From the NCBI GenBank assembly GCA_002221725.1, contig NJFT01000115.1:1-64000 (forward strand): a DNA stretch of 64,000 nucleotides, in the 5' to 3' direction. Position numbers and translations under genes: made by a program. Positions 23,185-36,518 of this stretch are shown piece by piece; within the stretch, counting starts at the first letter, position 1; each line of letters starts with the position of its first letter. The notes under the pieces were generated by a model, which worked only from the letters and a program-made list of their open reading frames with translations, had not been told where the DNA came from and did not search any database. Origin of the DNA: Scedosporium boydii. Its lineage: Eukaryota > Ascomycota > Sordariomycetes > Microascales > Microascaceae.

Positions 23185-23870
23185 TTTCTTTCTCTTTTTA
23201 TTTATAAATCTTTTCTTATTTCTTTAATTATATCTATTTATATTTCTAAATCTTACTTAGGGGTTATAACTTTTTAGATTAATTATAATTATTTTACTTA
23301 AGCTATAGATAATATTCTTTTTAAATAATATCCTTTTAAAATATTTAAATATACTTCTTATTTTAATATAAAAATTCCTTAAGACTATATAATTTATAAA
23401 AGATAATCTTACTATAATAGCTATATTTACCTTAAATACCTAAACTATAATACTAGGGGTATTATAGACTTAGCTTATAAGTTTTACTTTCTTTTAAGTC
23501 TCTTACTACTAGTACTAACCTCTTAGTTAATTACCTAGAATAAAAATAAGCTTATTTAAAGTATAAAAAATAAAAGGTAGAGGAGGAAGTAGAGAAGGTC
23601 CTAGAAGCCTTCTAGGCTACTTCTTTTAAGGTCTATTATTTATATAGGGAAGGAGAGCTCTATAGGAAGAGAGCTTTAGAAATTATTAAGTTAGGGATAG
23701 AGTAGGTAGTAGAAGAGGATACTATAAAGAGCACTACTACCTCCATCCCTAGTTTAGAGATTGATTAGAGCTTATTAATAGATCCTATATTACTAGATCT
23801 CTTAGTCTTATTAGGTTTCTCTAGTAGTAGTCTATAAGAAGTTATAAGCTCCTTATTAAATATTTAATAG
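23185..23870 (+). pseudogene. Antisense reading frame of element E
   Basis: Plus-strand homologue of the antisense frame of element F. A one-base deletion relative to F near 23520, together with many TAG codons, breaks it. The C-terminal REEEL.RKRALEII-type segment is clear near 23650-23700. Confidence 0.55.
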
Positions 23871-26800
23871 GTTCCTAAGTATTATTACTTTCTTTATAGT
23901 TTTTCTACTTAACTAAATATTTAATAGTTTCTTTATTATTTTATAAGTTAGTAATTCTTTTTACTTTAAAGATTTTTTATTTTTTAGCTTTAAGTTAGAT
24001 TTATTTTCCTAATAGTATTTTTTTATAAGCTAGTTTAAGTAGTACTATATAAAATACTAGATAGTTATCTATATCTTCTAGTAGCTCTAACTTATAGTTA
24101 ACTTCTAAAACTTTCTTTTTAATTAGGAAAGGTCCTAGTTTCTAGTAATTAAGTTTATTACTTAATCTTATTATTTTAATTTAAGAGTCCTTAGTTTCTA
24201 GTTTCTTCTATAGTAATTAGACCTTACTCCCCCTCTTAAAGATTAGTCTCTTAAGCTATTTATTATTAGTATAGTACTTTATTCTTTACTAGATAAATTA
24301 TAGTTCTTTTTTTAACTACCTATATAATTTCTTTATCTTATCTACTATAAGGATTACTTATTCTACTTATATCTTTATATTTATAAACTTAAATCTAGTT
24401 CTAGGTTTAATATTATAGTTTATATAGAATAGTAATATTTTAAGACTTTTTAATATATTAGTATTATAAGCTTTCTAGGCTAGGGGTAGTAGTAATACTT
24501 AATTATCTTATTTCTAGTTAATATAGTACTATAGGTATATCTTAAGTATTTGGTTTATTTATTCTACTTATTCTTATATTTCTAGATAGTAAGTAGTAGA
24601 TAGCTTATAGTTAATTTCTATTCTATCTAATAGACTTTACTAGAAGTAAGAGATAAATACTCTACTTCTATCTAAGTTAATTTCTTCTAGTAAATTATAG
24701 TTTACTACTATAGTTTATAGAAATAGTTTTATAAATTATAGTACTTTTATAGATTTATTATAGAGTATAAAATAGGTATACTTTATTAGCTTATTAATTA
24801 CTATTATAATATTATTATACTTAATTCTTATAGCTAGGTCTCTTAATTTAGGTAGTTTAATAATAAAATTAATAATAATCTTTTACTATAGTACTTCTAA
24901 TACTAGTATAGGCTATAGTTACCTATAAAGTTTATAAAGTCGATTTTTATTCTTTCTATACTAAAGGCATTTAGCTATAACCTTAATAGTTACTTTTTTA
25001 AAATATAGAATAGAGTATTTCTTTAATACCTTTTCTATAGTTTTTACAATTCCTAAGTACCTATTATATAATACTTTATAGATTATTTAGACGAATTTTT
25101 CTACTAGGTTTAAAAGTACTATTATTTATATTTAATTTAAGATTTATATTTAATTTTATAGTCTAAAGTTTATATAGTAGTTTTTAATTTCTTCTATAAT
25201 TAAGTTAATTTAGTATATTTAGTATCTTATAGCTAGCTATTATAAGTTTCTTTCCTTATTATAATATAGGAAAGTACTTATTTCTTTTAGTACTTTCTAA
25301 AAGTAATCTAGTCTTTAGCTAAAGGTATTAGCTCTTTTATTTTCTTTTCCTTTAATATATATAATTCTAAAGTTATACTTAGCTAGTTCTTCTACTTATT
25401 ATACTTATTATTAATTAAGTTCCTTTATTATAGTAAACCCTATAAGGTTTTTATAATTAGAGTATACTATAACTAGGTACCTAGCTCTAGTAAAGTAATA
25501 TCTCTATTTTTTAAATACTTTAATAATAGCTATTAGCTCTTTATTAGAAATAGTATAGTATACTTTAAATTTATTAAGTTTTTTTAATATAAATACTACT
25601 AGGTAAATTTTACTATTCTTATTTTACTATCTTAGTTATATACTTAGTCTATAGTTTAATATATTAGTTTCTAGTTTAAAAGGTTTTATAGAATCTACTT
25701 AATAAAATATAGGTTACTTATATATTAATTACTTAGCTTCCTAAAATACTTTTTCTTTTTCTAGTCCCTATTAAAATAATTTATCTTTCTTAGTAAGTTC
25801 TATAAAAGCTTATATATAAGTACTATAGCCTCCTAAAAACTTCTTATAAAAGTTAAGAAATCTAAAGAATCTTCTTACTTCTATAATATTAGTTAATACT
25901 AGCTATTTTAAAATAGCTTTAACCTTTAATTTTTATATTTAGATCCTCCTAAGTTAAATTATATATCTAAGGAAGTCTACTTATTATTTATAGAATTTAC
26001 ATTTAGCTAGTTCTACTAATAGCTTTACTTCTTATAATTTTTATAGGACCTTATATATATATTTCTTATATTTTTCTAGCGTTTTTAAGAAGATAAAGAT
26101 ATTATTAACGTATACTATTATAAAATAGTCTAAGTATTCCTATAGGATATAGTTAATTATCATTTAGAAGCTTATAGGAATATTTATTAACTTAAAAGGT
26201 ATAACTAAGTACTTAAAGTACCTAAAATATATCCTAAAGGTAATCTTCTACTTATTACCTTCCTTAATATAGATTAAATTATATACTCCTCTTAAGTCTA
26301 AAATTATAAACTACTATACTTCCTAGAGTATGTCCTATAGTTCTAAGATAAGTAGTAGTAGGTATTAGTTTTTAATAGTAATTTTATTAAGTTGCTAATA
26401 GTCTATATATATTTATAGTTTACTATTCTTCTTTAGTACCTAGAGGATTAGATATCCTACTAGTAATATTAAGGACCTAATATATCTTTTTTTTAATATC
26501 TTTACTATATAGTCTTTTAGTACTTACTACTATACTTTATTAAAGTTATATATAAATATAAACTTTAATTAAGTACTTTCTTTTAATAGTATTTTATAAT
26601 CCTACTAGCTATATTCTAGTAATTTAATATTTAGTTCTTTAGTAAATACTTTACTATATTTTTAATATTCTTCTAATATATATTATAGTATTTCTTCTAT
26701 TAATAATATAATTTTAAAGACTATTATAGCTCTTATTATATATACTTATTTATATTTTCTTCCTTTTAATAGATACTTTAAATCTTTTATAGTAAGTACT

Positions 26801-29430
26801 TTAAAGTAGATTACTATTTTAAAAGCTCTTAGCTTACTTAAAAGTAATTCTTTTAATTAATATTACTTAGTAGCTAAGTTATTTTCTAAGCCTTACTTAA
26901 TCTTATTCTAAGTAAGCTAATTAGTTACCTAATTAATCTATAGGTTTCTTATTTATAGCTATAGAGTCCTTAATACTATAAAGTATCTAGTAATTTTAAT
27001 AATATTAAAAGAAATATAATTAACTCTTCCTATAATATAGATATAAAGATATATAGTCTCTATACTAACTATTTTACCTTTATAATCTACTAATATTCTA
27101 TTATATATATTTAAAGTATATAGCTAGTATTTTTCTATTTATAGTAGTTCTAGCTAGTTAATAATTATTAGGAAAATAAAGTTCCCTTATATTCTACTAT
27201 TTATTAGAGTTAGGAATTCTTAATTAATTAGAATAATAGGTACCTTTAGGTAGTAGATCTACTATCCTTCTATAATATTTATTTCTCTTAGTTTTTAACT
27301 AGGTCTAGGTCTTATTATTTATATAACTTTTTCTATAACTAATATTAAGCTTCTATATTATAATCTCTATAAGCTAGCTATTTATTATTAGAGCCTCTTA
27401 ATCTTTTATTATTATCTTTATTATTATTTATTTAGTTTTAATATTTCCTATAGATTATTAATTAAGTTTTAAGTAAGTTCCTATTACTTATTAACTTTAT
27501 TTTAGAGCTTTTTATAGAGGTCCTTAATTTCTATAGAGCTTATTTCTTCTAAGCTTTCTAGTTTTATAGTAGGCTCCTATTAGGCTTTAAGGTAATAGAC
27601 TTATCTTTCTAACTCCTCTAAGAATTTTACTAGATTAGTTTCCTTTTACTTTACTTTTTTCTTTAGTTTTTAAACTTATTACTAAAGTTCTTAGATCTTT
27701 TTCCATTATTTTTTATTATTCTAAAGGCTTTCTTCTTCTATATTATTAATCCTTATATTAAGATCAGCTTTACTAAGAATAGTATAATAAAGGTTATTAA
27801 TTTATTTTTAAAAGTTAATAAAGTCTAATATAATATTATCTAGTTTTCTATTATAGTATTAGTTAAGCCTCTTATAAAGTATTTAGCTACTATTAGTATT
27901 TTTATATTAAGTAAAAGAGGCTTCCCTTTTTACTACCTTCCTTTAGTTTATTTATTATTTTTTTATAAATTACTTCTATTCTTCCTATATTTTATTACCA
28001 AGGTCCTAGATACTAAAGTAGGTATCTAAGTCTTTAGTTATTACTCTTCCCTTCTTTTCTTTATCTTTTAAGTATAAATAGTTTTTCTATTTTAAAACTT
28101 CTATATAGTATTCTTATTACTTAGTTAAGCTTTATAGGTCCTCGAAGTATTAAGCTACTTTATACTCTAGTTACTTATAGTTAAGATCTTCCCTTATAAC
28201 TTTAAAGACTTACTAAGTTACTTTTTTTCTAGATTTTTAATAATCTCTTTAAATACCTATCTTTTTTCTTTTTCCTTAAGTATAATATAGTAGCTAACTA
28301 GGAGGTTTTTAAATTATTTTTCTTATTCCTAGGTAGTTTAAGCTATTTATTATTCCTAGTCCTATTTTTCTAAGTTTTATTAATATATAAACTACTATAA
28401 TAATCTAGGTATTTAGTAATATTATTTATAGGCCTTATTATAATACTCTTTATATAATAGATCTTTATTAGTAAGGGTATTAAATTTCTTTAGGAGTTTT
28501 TCTTTAGTTTCTTAGATCTATTTTATAATCTCTAGGATTTTAGTAATTTCTTTTTACTTTATTATTTTAAGTATCTATAGTTTCTTTAGATAGTAGCTAG
28601 CCTTATCCTTATTATTTTAGTAAGTAATATAGTTATTATTATAGTATATAGTTTATAATAAGGATTTATAATTAATAATATTAGCTTCTAGTTATTAAGT
28701 TTTTCCTTCTAGTATTAGTTTAAATCTAAATTTCTTTCTATTAGGTTTTTTATAATCTAGCTTAGGTTTATACTTTATCTAATATTCTCTTATATAGTAG
28801 CTATAGTATCTATATTTATAGTACTTTCTTAACTTTTCTCTAAGCTTCTTAAGATTAGTTTATTTTATAGTACTAGTACTAAGTTTTATAAGTCTTATAT
28901 AAGTTCTCTATATAATAGTTTTATAAGTAGGCTTTTTCTTAATATAAGATTATCTTTATCTTTATTTTTCTATATATTATTTATATTATTAGTTGTTAAT
29001 ATATATTACTATAGTAATATATTTAGATAAGTCTCCTAGTTAATCTATCTTATATAGTTTATCTTTAACTTTATCTTTAAGTCTAGTATAGAATTAAGCT
29101 ATTAGAAGCTTATCTTCTTAATTAAGGTAAAATACTACCTATTAAAACTTAGTAGTATACTAGGAAATAGCTTTCTTCTATTATAAGTTTTTAAATTATT
29201 ATTTATTAGCTTATTTTTTATTTAAATTACTAAAAGTACCCTTTAAAGCTTATTTAAAGTCCTTATATTTTCTAAAGAGCTTTTAAGTTTCCTTATCTTA
29301 GTTCCTACTTAAAAGGTTTTCTAAATAGTTTCTTATCTAAAGTTTAAATTAGGCTAGAATATATCTAGTAAGAAATATAGTAATAGTAAGTACCTAGTCT
29401 TCTTCTCTATTAAAGTTAAGGTAATAGTAT
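23871..29430 (-). pseudogene. gag-pol of element E, RIP-inactivated and truncated
   Basis: Chromodomain, integrase, RNase H, RT (Tyr-x-Asp-Asp equivalent near 26110), protease (near 27215), the charged segment, zinc knuckle and most of gag can be followed leftwards to rightwards in reverse order. The gag N-terminus is missing beyond 29430. Confidence 0.7.
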
Positions 29431-29450
29431 TAAAACGGAGTAGTGCAGCC
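29431..29450. other. 20-bp end of the repeat split by element F
   Basis: TAAAACGGAGTAGTGCAGCC continues after element F as TAGCCTACCCGCACATCGC. The uninterrupted counterpart is on the opposite strand at 55434-55453. This shows that element F inserted into this repeat with a 5-bp duplication. Confidence 0.75.
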
Positions 29451-29889
29451 TGTCATGAGCTGGCCGCGGCCACATCACGTGAGCAGAGCGGTGAGCGAAG
29501 AACGGCAGAATTAAAATAGCTTAGTTATGGAATCGGGCGGCGTGGCGTCCGACGAGTTGGTCGGACGGCCATCCGACTGACCGGCCGGTCGAACCAAGGA
29601 TCGACTGGGCGATCGAGCAAGGACTCGATCGACTACGATAAGGAACTGAAGATAGATGGAAGAAGTGTCTATATAAAGCTACGATGTCTCCTACTAGTCT
29701 AGTTATCTTCTAGACTCTTTAGTAGTTAATATAAGTAATATCTACACCCTATACTTATATATACACTCTCAGCACTTATCATTGTAAATACTACTCGATC
29801 GCCTTGCTTATCCCTAAACAGGCTTCTGCTATCCTAGCACCTTCCTATCCCATTGATCAGCTAAAACCTATAGTGTTAGGATTATAATA
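29451..29889 (+). repeat. 5' LTR of element F (439 bp)
   Basis: Begins TGTCATGAGCTGGCCGCGG and ends GGATTATAATA (TAACA before RIP). TATATAAAGC at about 29670 is the likely promoter. The first 200 bp are GC-rich, with several short inverted repeats (such as GACCGGCCGGTC). No clear match to a tRNA 3' end follows the LTR (CGTTGACTACTCC), so the primer is unknown. Confidence 0.9.
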
Positions 29890-29950
29890 CGTTGACTACT
29901 CCTATTTAGTAAGTGACTCTATCTAGTAGTATACTAACCGAGAAAATAAT

Positions 29951-32900
29951 ATGTCGACTGCTAAAGGAAGTACTACCTCTATGGAAGATATGAAGAAGGC
30001 CTATGCGGCCTTTATTAAAGAAAAAGAATAGCTTGAGGCTGAGAAGCAGTAACTTGAGGATGAGCTGTCTGCCAGTGGTGACTGCATTAAGTAGCTAGAG
30101 GATTGGGTTACTTACCCTTGATATAAGATCCTACCTCCCGAGCCCTATGATGGAAAGAAGGGAGTGCTCTAAGGATTCTTGATGCAGGCCCGAGCCTACC
30201 TCCTGTACTACTATCTTGACCTTAATAGGGAGGAAGACTAGGTGCTTGCCATCGCTGCATTCCTTACTGGGGATGCCCTGGCCTGGTTTAAACCTTAAAT
30301 GAGAGACTATTTAGAAAACCCCTTAAGTAGGAACTAAGATAAAGAAACCTGAAAGCTCTTTAGGAAGTATAAGGACTTCAAGTAAGCTCTAAAGGGCGCT
30401 TTCAGCGACCTAGACAAAGAACGAGCTAATGAATGATGACTTAAGAACCTGCGGCAGAAGGGAGCTGCTTCTTAGTATACTACCGAGTTTTGATAGGTAG
30501 CATCTTACCTTAACTAGGAAGATAAGCCCCTGATGGCCCGGTTCTATGCCGGACTCAAGGACGAAGTCAAGGACAAACTATATAAAATGGATCGACTAGG
30601 AGACTTGTCTAAGTATATCGCTATAGTAGTACAAATCGATAATCGATAATATAAACGATGTATGGAAAAATGAGGACAAGGGCGATCCTATATTAAGAAA
30701 AAGAACACTTATAAGACTACTATATAGGGAACTTATGTAGGACCCATGGAGCTTGGCGCTAGCACTGCGAAACAAGCCCCCCTTAAGAGACTAGAAGAGA
30801 AGGTGGGGAAATGCTATAAATGTGGATGTTATGGCCACTACGCAAGGGAATGCTGAATGAGGTATAAGCTTAAGCCGGGATACGAACGACTAGATAAGAA
30901 GAAATCTGGATTCAAGCCTGTGCTAGAAGGAAAAACCTAATAACTAGGAGCCAGCACTATTGATTACAAGTCCTTGTCATGGACTGTATGCTATGATGAC
31001 AACTGTGCTACCTACTAAAGCGACAAGGATGGGGCTGGCTACTATCTAAAGAGACTATAAATGTTTAGGATGATAAAGTGAGAAGAGATTGCTAAGATCC
31101 TAGGAATTGTAGAATGAATCTAGGAGACTAAGAAAGAACTCCTAAAGAAATTCGATACCCTTACTAGTGAGGACCTGTTATATAAAGAATACTACGACGA
31201 GGCCTATAAATAGTACCACTGGATGCCCGGATTACTACAGTAGTTTGTATACTAATAGAACCTAGAAAAATAGGATTAAGAACGATAAATAGCCTAAGCT
31301 ACTTAGGAATGAGAAGAATGGTTCAAAAACCTCCTGATCAGCCACCATAACACACTCGAAGAAGAAGAAGAAAGATAAGTACTTAGGGAGATTATTAAAA
31401 ATCTGGAAAAGGAAGTAATCTAGCAAGCCCCTAAGATCATAAGAGAAGATCTAGACTACAAACAACTAGAATACGAAGCAACATAATACCTTAAAGATCT
31501 ACAGAGCTTAACCGAACAATAGGAATACTATATAGAAGCCTTAAGATAGAAAAACTATCTATATCTATCAAACAAAGAAAAATAGAAGGATTAAGGAGCA
31601 CATAAAGCATGAAGGAAGACCGAGAAAACCAACACAAGAATAGAAGTAGCAACTAAGGACCTAGACACCTACTTTAGTATATAGGACCTAGATAACGAAA
31701 TATAGGAGCAGCAGAAGCAATCTGTAAGAGAATGACAAACAAACCGAAGGGAAGCGGCCAAGGGGGAAGCCCCCTTCGCCTAGTATAGAGGCACTAGTAA
31801 AAGCTAAACGCCCTATAAGAGACTTAACTAATATTATAATAGGAAGCTAGACAACGTTACATTAGATCTTATTAACCTTTAAAAATAAATTAACAACCTT
31901 CGCCACACCATCCTTAATAAAGCCAACCTTAATACTAGGATTGATAATATAGAAGAAGAAGGCCTCCAAAACGATAAGAAACAATAAAAGGAAATCTAGA
32001 AACTCTAGCAATAAGTCTAAGAACTAGAAGAAGAAAAAGAGCTGAGGGAAAAGTTCTTAGAAGAACTAAAAGAGCAAGTATACCTCCTCGAAGGCTAAAT
32101 AGACCCTGCAGGACTAGAGAACTTCCGCAAAGAACTCTAGGAAGAAACAAATAAGCAACTTAAACTCACCTAGAACCTAGTCGATTACTTATAAGAAATA
32201 CTAGAATTAAATAGACAGTAATAAAAATAGCAATAAGAAATCAAGAAGCTCTAATAATAGATAGCCAGCTTGTAAAGACCACAACATAAGAGTTCAATGT
32301 CGGTCGTAGAAAAAGTTATAAGAACGATGGGACCTGGACCCAGTTAAGAAATAAGAGAAATAAATATCATAGAAGGACAGCAGATCCGCCACCTAAAGGT
32401 ACCTATCACCCTAGCTAGATAAGAGTTCTAGGCTTTAGTAGACAGTAGGGCACAAGGGAACTTTATTTCCTTAACTATTATTAACTAGTTAGAACTACTA
32501 TAGGTAGAAAAGCACTAGCTATATACCCTAAACATATATAACGGAACGCTAGTAGACTATAAAGGCGGAGTAGTTAGTATAGAGACCGCGCACCTCTATA
32601 TCTATATTATAGGAAGAGTCAACTATATTTCTTTTAATATTACTAGAACTACTAGACACCCTATCATACTAGAGATCTCATAGCTACAAACAAGGAACTT
32701 ATAAATTAATTGGGCAACTAATTAGCTTACTTAGAATAAGACCAAGTAAGGCCTAGGAAACGACTTAGCCACTAAGCAGTATTAACTAGAAGAGTTACTC
32801 TTAAGTAAGCTAAGAGCTTTTAGAATAATAATTTACTTTAAAGCGCTTACTATAAAAGATTTAAATTACTTACTAAAGGGAAGAAAACATAAGCAAGTAT

Positions 32901-35900
32901 ATATAATAAGAGCTATAATGATTTTTAAAGCTACACTACCAGCAAAAGAAATACTATAGTATATACCTTAAGAATATTAGAAATATAGTAAAGTATTTAT
33001 AGAGGAACTAGACACTAGACTACTAGAATATAGCTAGTAGGACCACAAGATACTATTAAAAGAAGGCATTTAACTAAGGTTTATACCTATCTATAACCTT
33101 AATAAAGCATAGTAATAAGCACTGCAGGAATATATAGCTAAAATACTAAAAAAGGGATATATTAGGCCCTCGACATCACTAGTAGGATACCCGATCCTTT
33201 AGGTACTAAAGAAGAACGGCGAACTACAAATATATATAGACTATTAGCAGCTTAACGAAATCACTATCAAAAACCAATATCCGCTACTACTTATTTTAGA
33301 ACTATAGGACACGCTCTAAGAAGCGCAGTAGTTTACAACTCTAGACTTAAGAGGAGCATATAACTTAATCTATATTAAGGAAGGCGACAAGTAGAAGACT
33401 GCCTTCAGGACACGCCTTAGGCACTTCGAGTACTTAGTTATACCTTTTAGATTAATAAATGCCCTTACAAGCTTCTAGACAATAATTAACTATGTCCTAC
33501 AAGAATACTTAGACTACTTTATAGTAGTATACCTTAATGACATCCTCATCTTCTCAAAAACATTAGAAGAATATAAGGAATATATATACAAAGTCTTATA
33601 GAAGCTATAAAAAGCTAAGCTACTAGTAGAACTAGCTAAGTGCGAATTCTATAAATAATAAGTAGATTTCCTTAGTTATATAATCTAACCCGGGAAGATC
33701 TAGATATAGGAATTAAAGATTAAAGCTATCCTAGAATGGCTAATACTAACTAATGTTATAGAGGTTAGAGGATTCCTCGGATTCCTTAACTTTTATAGAA
33801 AGTTCTTAAGAGGCTACAGTACTCATGTACAAGCCCTTATAAAACTTACTAAGAAGGATAAACTATTTTAATAGGGACTAGAGGAATAGAAAGCGTTCTA
33901 GGAAGCTAAGTAATTAGTATATAAATAACCTATATTTTATTAAGCTGACCCTGCAAAACCCTTTAAGTTGGAAATAGACGTGTTAGACTATGGTCTAGGC
34001 GTATAGCTAGGACAGTAAGATGAGAATGGCAAAATTTACCTAGTAGTATTTATATTAAAGAAGCTTAACAGACTAGAACTATGCTATACTATTCCTAATA
34101 AGGAACTAATAGCTATTGTCAAAGCATTTAAAGAATGGAGATACTACCTCACTAGAGCTAAGCATCTAATTACAGTATACTCTAACTACAAAAACCTCAC
34201 AGGGTTTACTACAACAAAAGAACTTAATCGACAACAAGTGCAATGGGTAGAAGAACTGTCCAAGTATGATTTTAGAATTATATATATTAAGGGAAAAGAA
34301 AATAGAAGAGCTAATGCTCTTAGCTAGAGACTAGACTACTTTCAAAAAGTACTAAAAGAAATAGGTACCCTCCTTTACTACAATAAAGAAGGAAACCTGC
34401 AACAGCTAGCTGCAGGATATTAGATACAATAGGTTAACCTAATCATAAAAGAAATCAAGAACTATTATACGGACCTCAGACTATAAGATCGAATGTAGAC
34501 CTAAGAACAAATATAGATAACAGTGCCCCCAAACCTAGTAGAAAAATTCATCCAAGCAATCCACAAAGCACCATACAACAGGCACCCAGAAATTACGAAA
34601 ACTATAGAAAAGGTACCAAAGGAATACTCTGTCCTATACCTTAAGAAAGTAACTACTAAGGTCATAGCCAAATGCCCTCAGTGTAGGAAAAACAAGAATC
34701 GGCCACACAAGCTGTATAGACAACTACAACCCATGCCAGTACCTGAAGCACCGTGGTAGAAAATCGTCATCGACTTCATCGTCAAACTGCCAAAGTCGAA
34801 GGACCTAGCCACAGGGGTTAGATATAATAGTATTATAGTAGTAATTGATAGGCTAATAAAGTATGCTTACTTTGTGTCCTGTAACAAATCTATGAAAGCA
34901 CTACAATTTGTAGAACTATTTCTGCGAACCGTGGTGGTAAACTACAATCTACTAGAAGAAATTAACTTAAATAGAGGTGGAGTGTTCGTCTCCTACTTCT
35001 GGTAAAGCCTATTAGACAGAATAGGAATCAACTATAAGCTATCTACTACCTATTATCTAGAAATATAAGGGTAAGTGGAACGGACAAATTAAACACTCGA
35101 GACATACCTACGGCACTATGTTAACTAGGAACAAGACAACTGGGTATCGCTACTACCCCTAGCCTAGAAGGCCTATAATACTAATATGTTAGAAAGTCTT
35201 AAAACATCCTTATTTTACGCAAACTATAGCATCGAACCCAGGATAGGATTTGAGCTAATAGGTATAAAGATATAAGTAGAACAAGTAATCCTTGCAGTAG
35301 ATAAAATGAAGGAATTGTATAGATAGTTAAGAGAAGAACTGTAGTTTATCTAGTAAAGGATGAAGTGCTATGCTGACAGCAAGCGGCTTGAGGGACTAAC
35401 CCTTGAGAGAGGAAGCAAGGTCTGGTTACTATGAAAGAAACTAGGAACTAGGGACCCCTAAATCAAAATAATGAGACTAAGTGACAAACTCGATTACTAA
35501 AAACTAGGACCCTTCCTAGTTAAGAGGAAAGTTTCGGAAGTTAACTATAAGCTGGAACTACTAGAAGGCATGGACAACTACCTGGTGTTCTATGTAGTAC
35601 TACTGGAACCAGCCTACAAAAGTATATTGTTGGGAAAGCCGGTCTAGCTTGAAGCCGAGGAATAAGGAATCTTTGAAGTAGAAAAAATCACTGACTTACA
35701 AAACAATGAAGAAACTATTAAGTATTTAGTTAAATGGAAAAACTATAAAGAAAGTGATAACACCTGGGAACCTATTGAACATTTGACGGGGAGCCTGCGA
35801 CTCCTTATAGACTACTACTAGAGGAACCCAACAAAGCTAAGGGATCCAGTAGTGATGGATCCATCAGTAAGCTCCAATTAATCTCCAGCTTAGGGATGGA

Positions 35901-35956
35901 GGAAGTGGCGTTCTCTGTGGCGTCCTCCTTGGCTACCTACTCCATCCCTAACCTGA
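29951..35956 (+). pseudogene. gag-pol polyprotein of element F in one continuous frame, RIP-inactivated
   Basis: ATG at 29951 opens a frame that stays in register for about 2,000 codons. In order: gag core (about 30080-30500), CCHC zinc knuckle at 30812-30853 (Cys-X2-Cys-X4-His-X4-Cys), a charged Lys/Glu/Gln-rich segment with leucine spacing typical of coiled coils (about 31050-32290), and protease with Asp at 32441. Then come RT with Tyr-Leu-(Asn for Asp)-Asp at 33530-33541, RNase H Asp at 33977, integrase His-X6-His (34562, 34583) and Cys-X2-Cys (34673, 34682), integrase core Asp at 34772, and a chromodomain at about 35690-35800. Stops are TAA, TAG and TGA at former CAA, CAG, TGG and CGA codons; no frameshift was found. 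The first in-frame stop after the chromodomain, TAA at 35879, is CAA in elements E and L, so TGA at 35954-35956 may be the ancestral end. Gag and pol would be made as one polyprotein without frameshifting, as in Tf1-like elements. Confidence 0.85.
34523..34759 (+). other. Stop-free integrase zinc-binding segment within element F
   Basis: A 78-codon stretch of the gag-pol frame has no stops and contains the integrase HHCC motif (His at 34562 and 34583, Cys at 34673 and 34682). It is a surviving window of the polyprotein, not a gene of its own. Confidence 0.7.
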
Positions 35957-36464
35957 TAATTTCCAGGGCTCTCTTCCTGTAGAGCTCCTCCTCCCTGCGC
36001 AGGCGATGCACCTTGGAAGAGGCAGCCTAAAAGGCTTCTAGGGCCTTCTCTACCTCCTCCTCTGCCTTCTGTTTTTTGCACTCTAAATGGGCTTGTTCCT
36101 GTTCTAGGCAATTAACTAAGGAGGTTAGTACTAGCGATGAAGAACCTAAGGAAGGATGGGACTTATAGGCTGAATCTGTAATGCCCCTAGCGTTATAGTT
36201 TAGATATTTAAGGCGAATGCAGCTATTGTACTAGGACTGCCCCTCACAAACCACACAGTCCCGAGGAGTTTTCGTGTTGAAATAAGAAGTGTACTTGGGC
36301 ATTTTAAAAGGATACTGCTTGGAAAGAATGTTATCTATAGCCTAAGCAAGATGATTATAATTGATCCGAAAAGTTACAACCCCTAAGCGAGACTTGGAAA
36401 TGTAGTTAGGTATGATTAGGGAAGTAAAAGGGGACTTATAGGTAAGAAAAGGAGAAAGGAAGCT
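35772..36464 (-). pseudogene. Antisense reading frame of element F, about 230 codons, unknown function
   Basis: On the strand opposite to gag-pol, a frame runs from just inside the polypurine tract (36464) to TAG at 35772-35774, overlapping the end of pol tail to tail by 110-185 bp. It has no frameshift. Its five internal stops (36342, 36231, 36027, 35937 and 35805) are four TAGs at probable Trp codons and a TAA that is CAA in element J (46698). A Met at 36302 (MPKYTSYFNTKTPRD...) is a possible start, though the frame is open for 54 codons before it. A Cys-X2-Cys followed by a third Cys (CVVCEG...C) suggests zinc binding. Then comes a Lys/Glu-rich helix (EEEVEKALEAF; REEELYRKRALEII) and a Leu/Ser-rich tail. 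I know no family for it. Confidence 0.65.
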
Positions 36465-36500
36465 TTATGTAGGACTAATAGGTCTTTAGGGACAAAGACT

Positions 36501-36516
36501 AAGGGAGAGGGGAAAT
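36501..36516 (+). other. Polypurine tract of element F
   Basis: AAGGGAGAGGGGAAAT ends two bases before the 3' LTR and should prime plus-strand DNA synthesis. The same tract, reversed, follows the 3' LTR of element J at 45988-46003. Confidence 0.8.
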
Positions 36517-36518
36517 CG

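Larger units (their letters stand above)
22679..29430 (-). mobile_element. Element E: RIP-degraded chromovirus lacking its 5' end
   Basis: The 3' LTR is at 22679-23123, then the antisense frame (plus strand), pol and gag follow on the minus strand up to 29430. There gag stops abruptly at its N-terminal third against 20 bases of another repeat (29431-29450). The gag-pol frame is saturated with TAA/TAG. The codon that is a TAA stop at 35879 in element F is still CAA here (near 23760), so the family's true pol stop lies further on. Confidence 0.85.

Noticed and set aside
31935..32150. Minus-strand 71-codon hydrophobic frame
   Set aside because: It is the complement of the Lys/Glu-rich gag segment of element F, which always reads as Leu/Phe/Ser on the other strand.
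35890..36111. Minus-strand 73-codon open frame in element F
   Set aside because: It lies in another frame of the longer antisense reading frame (35772-36464) and has no counterpart in other copies.
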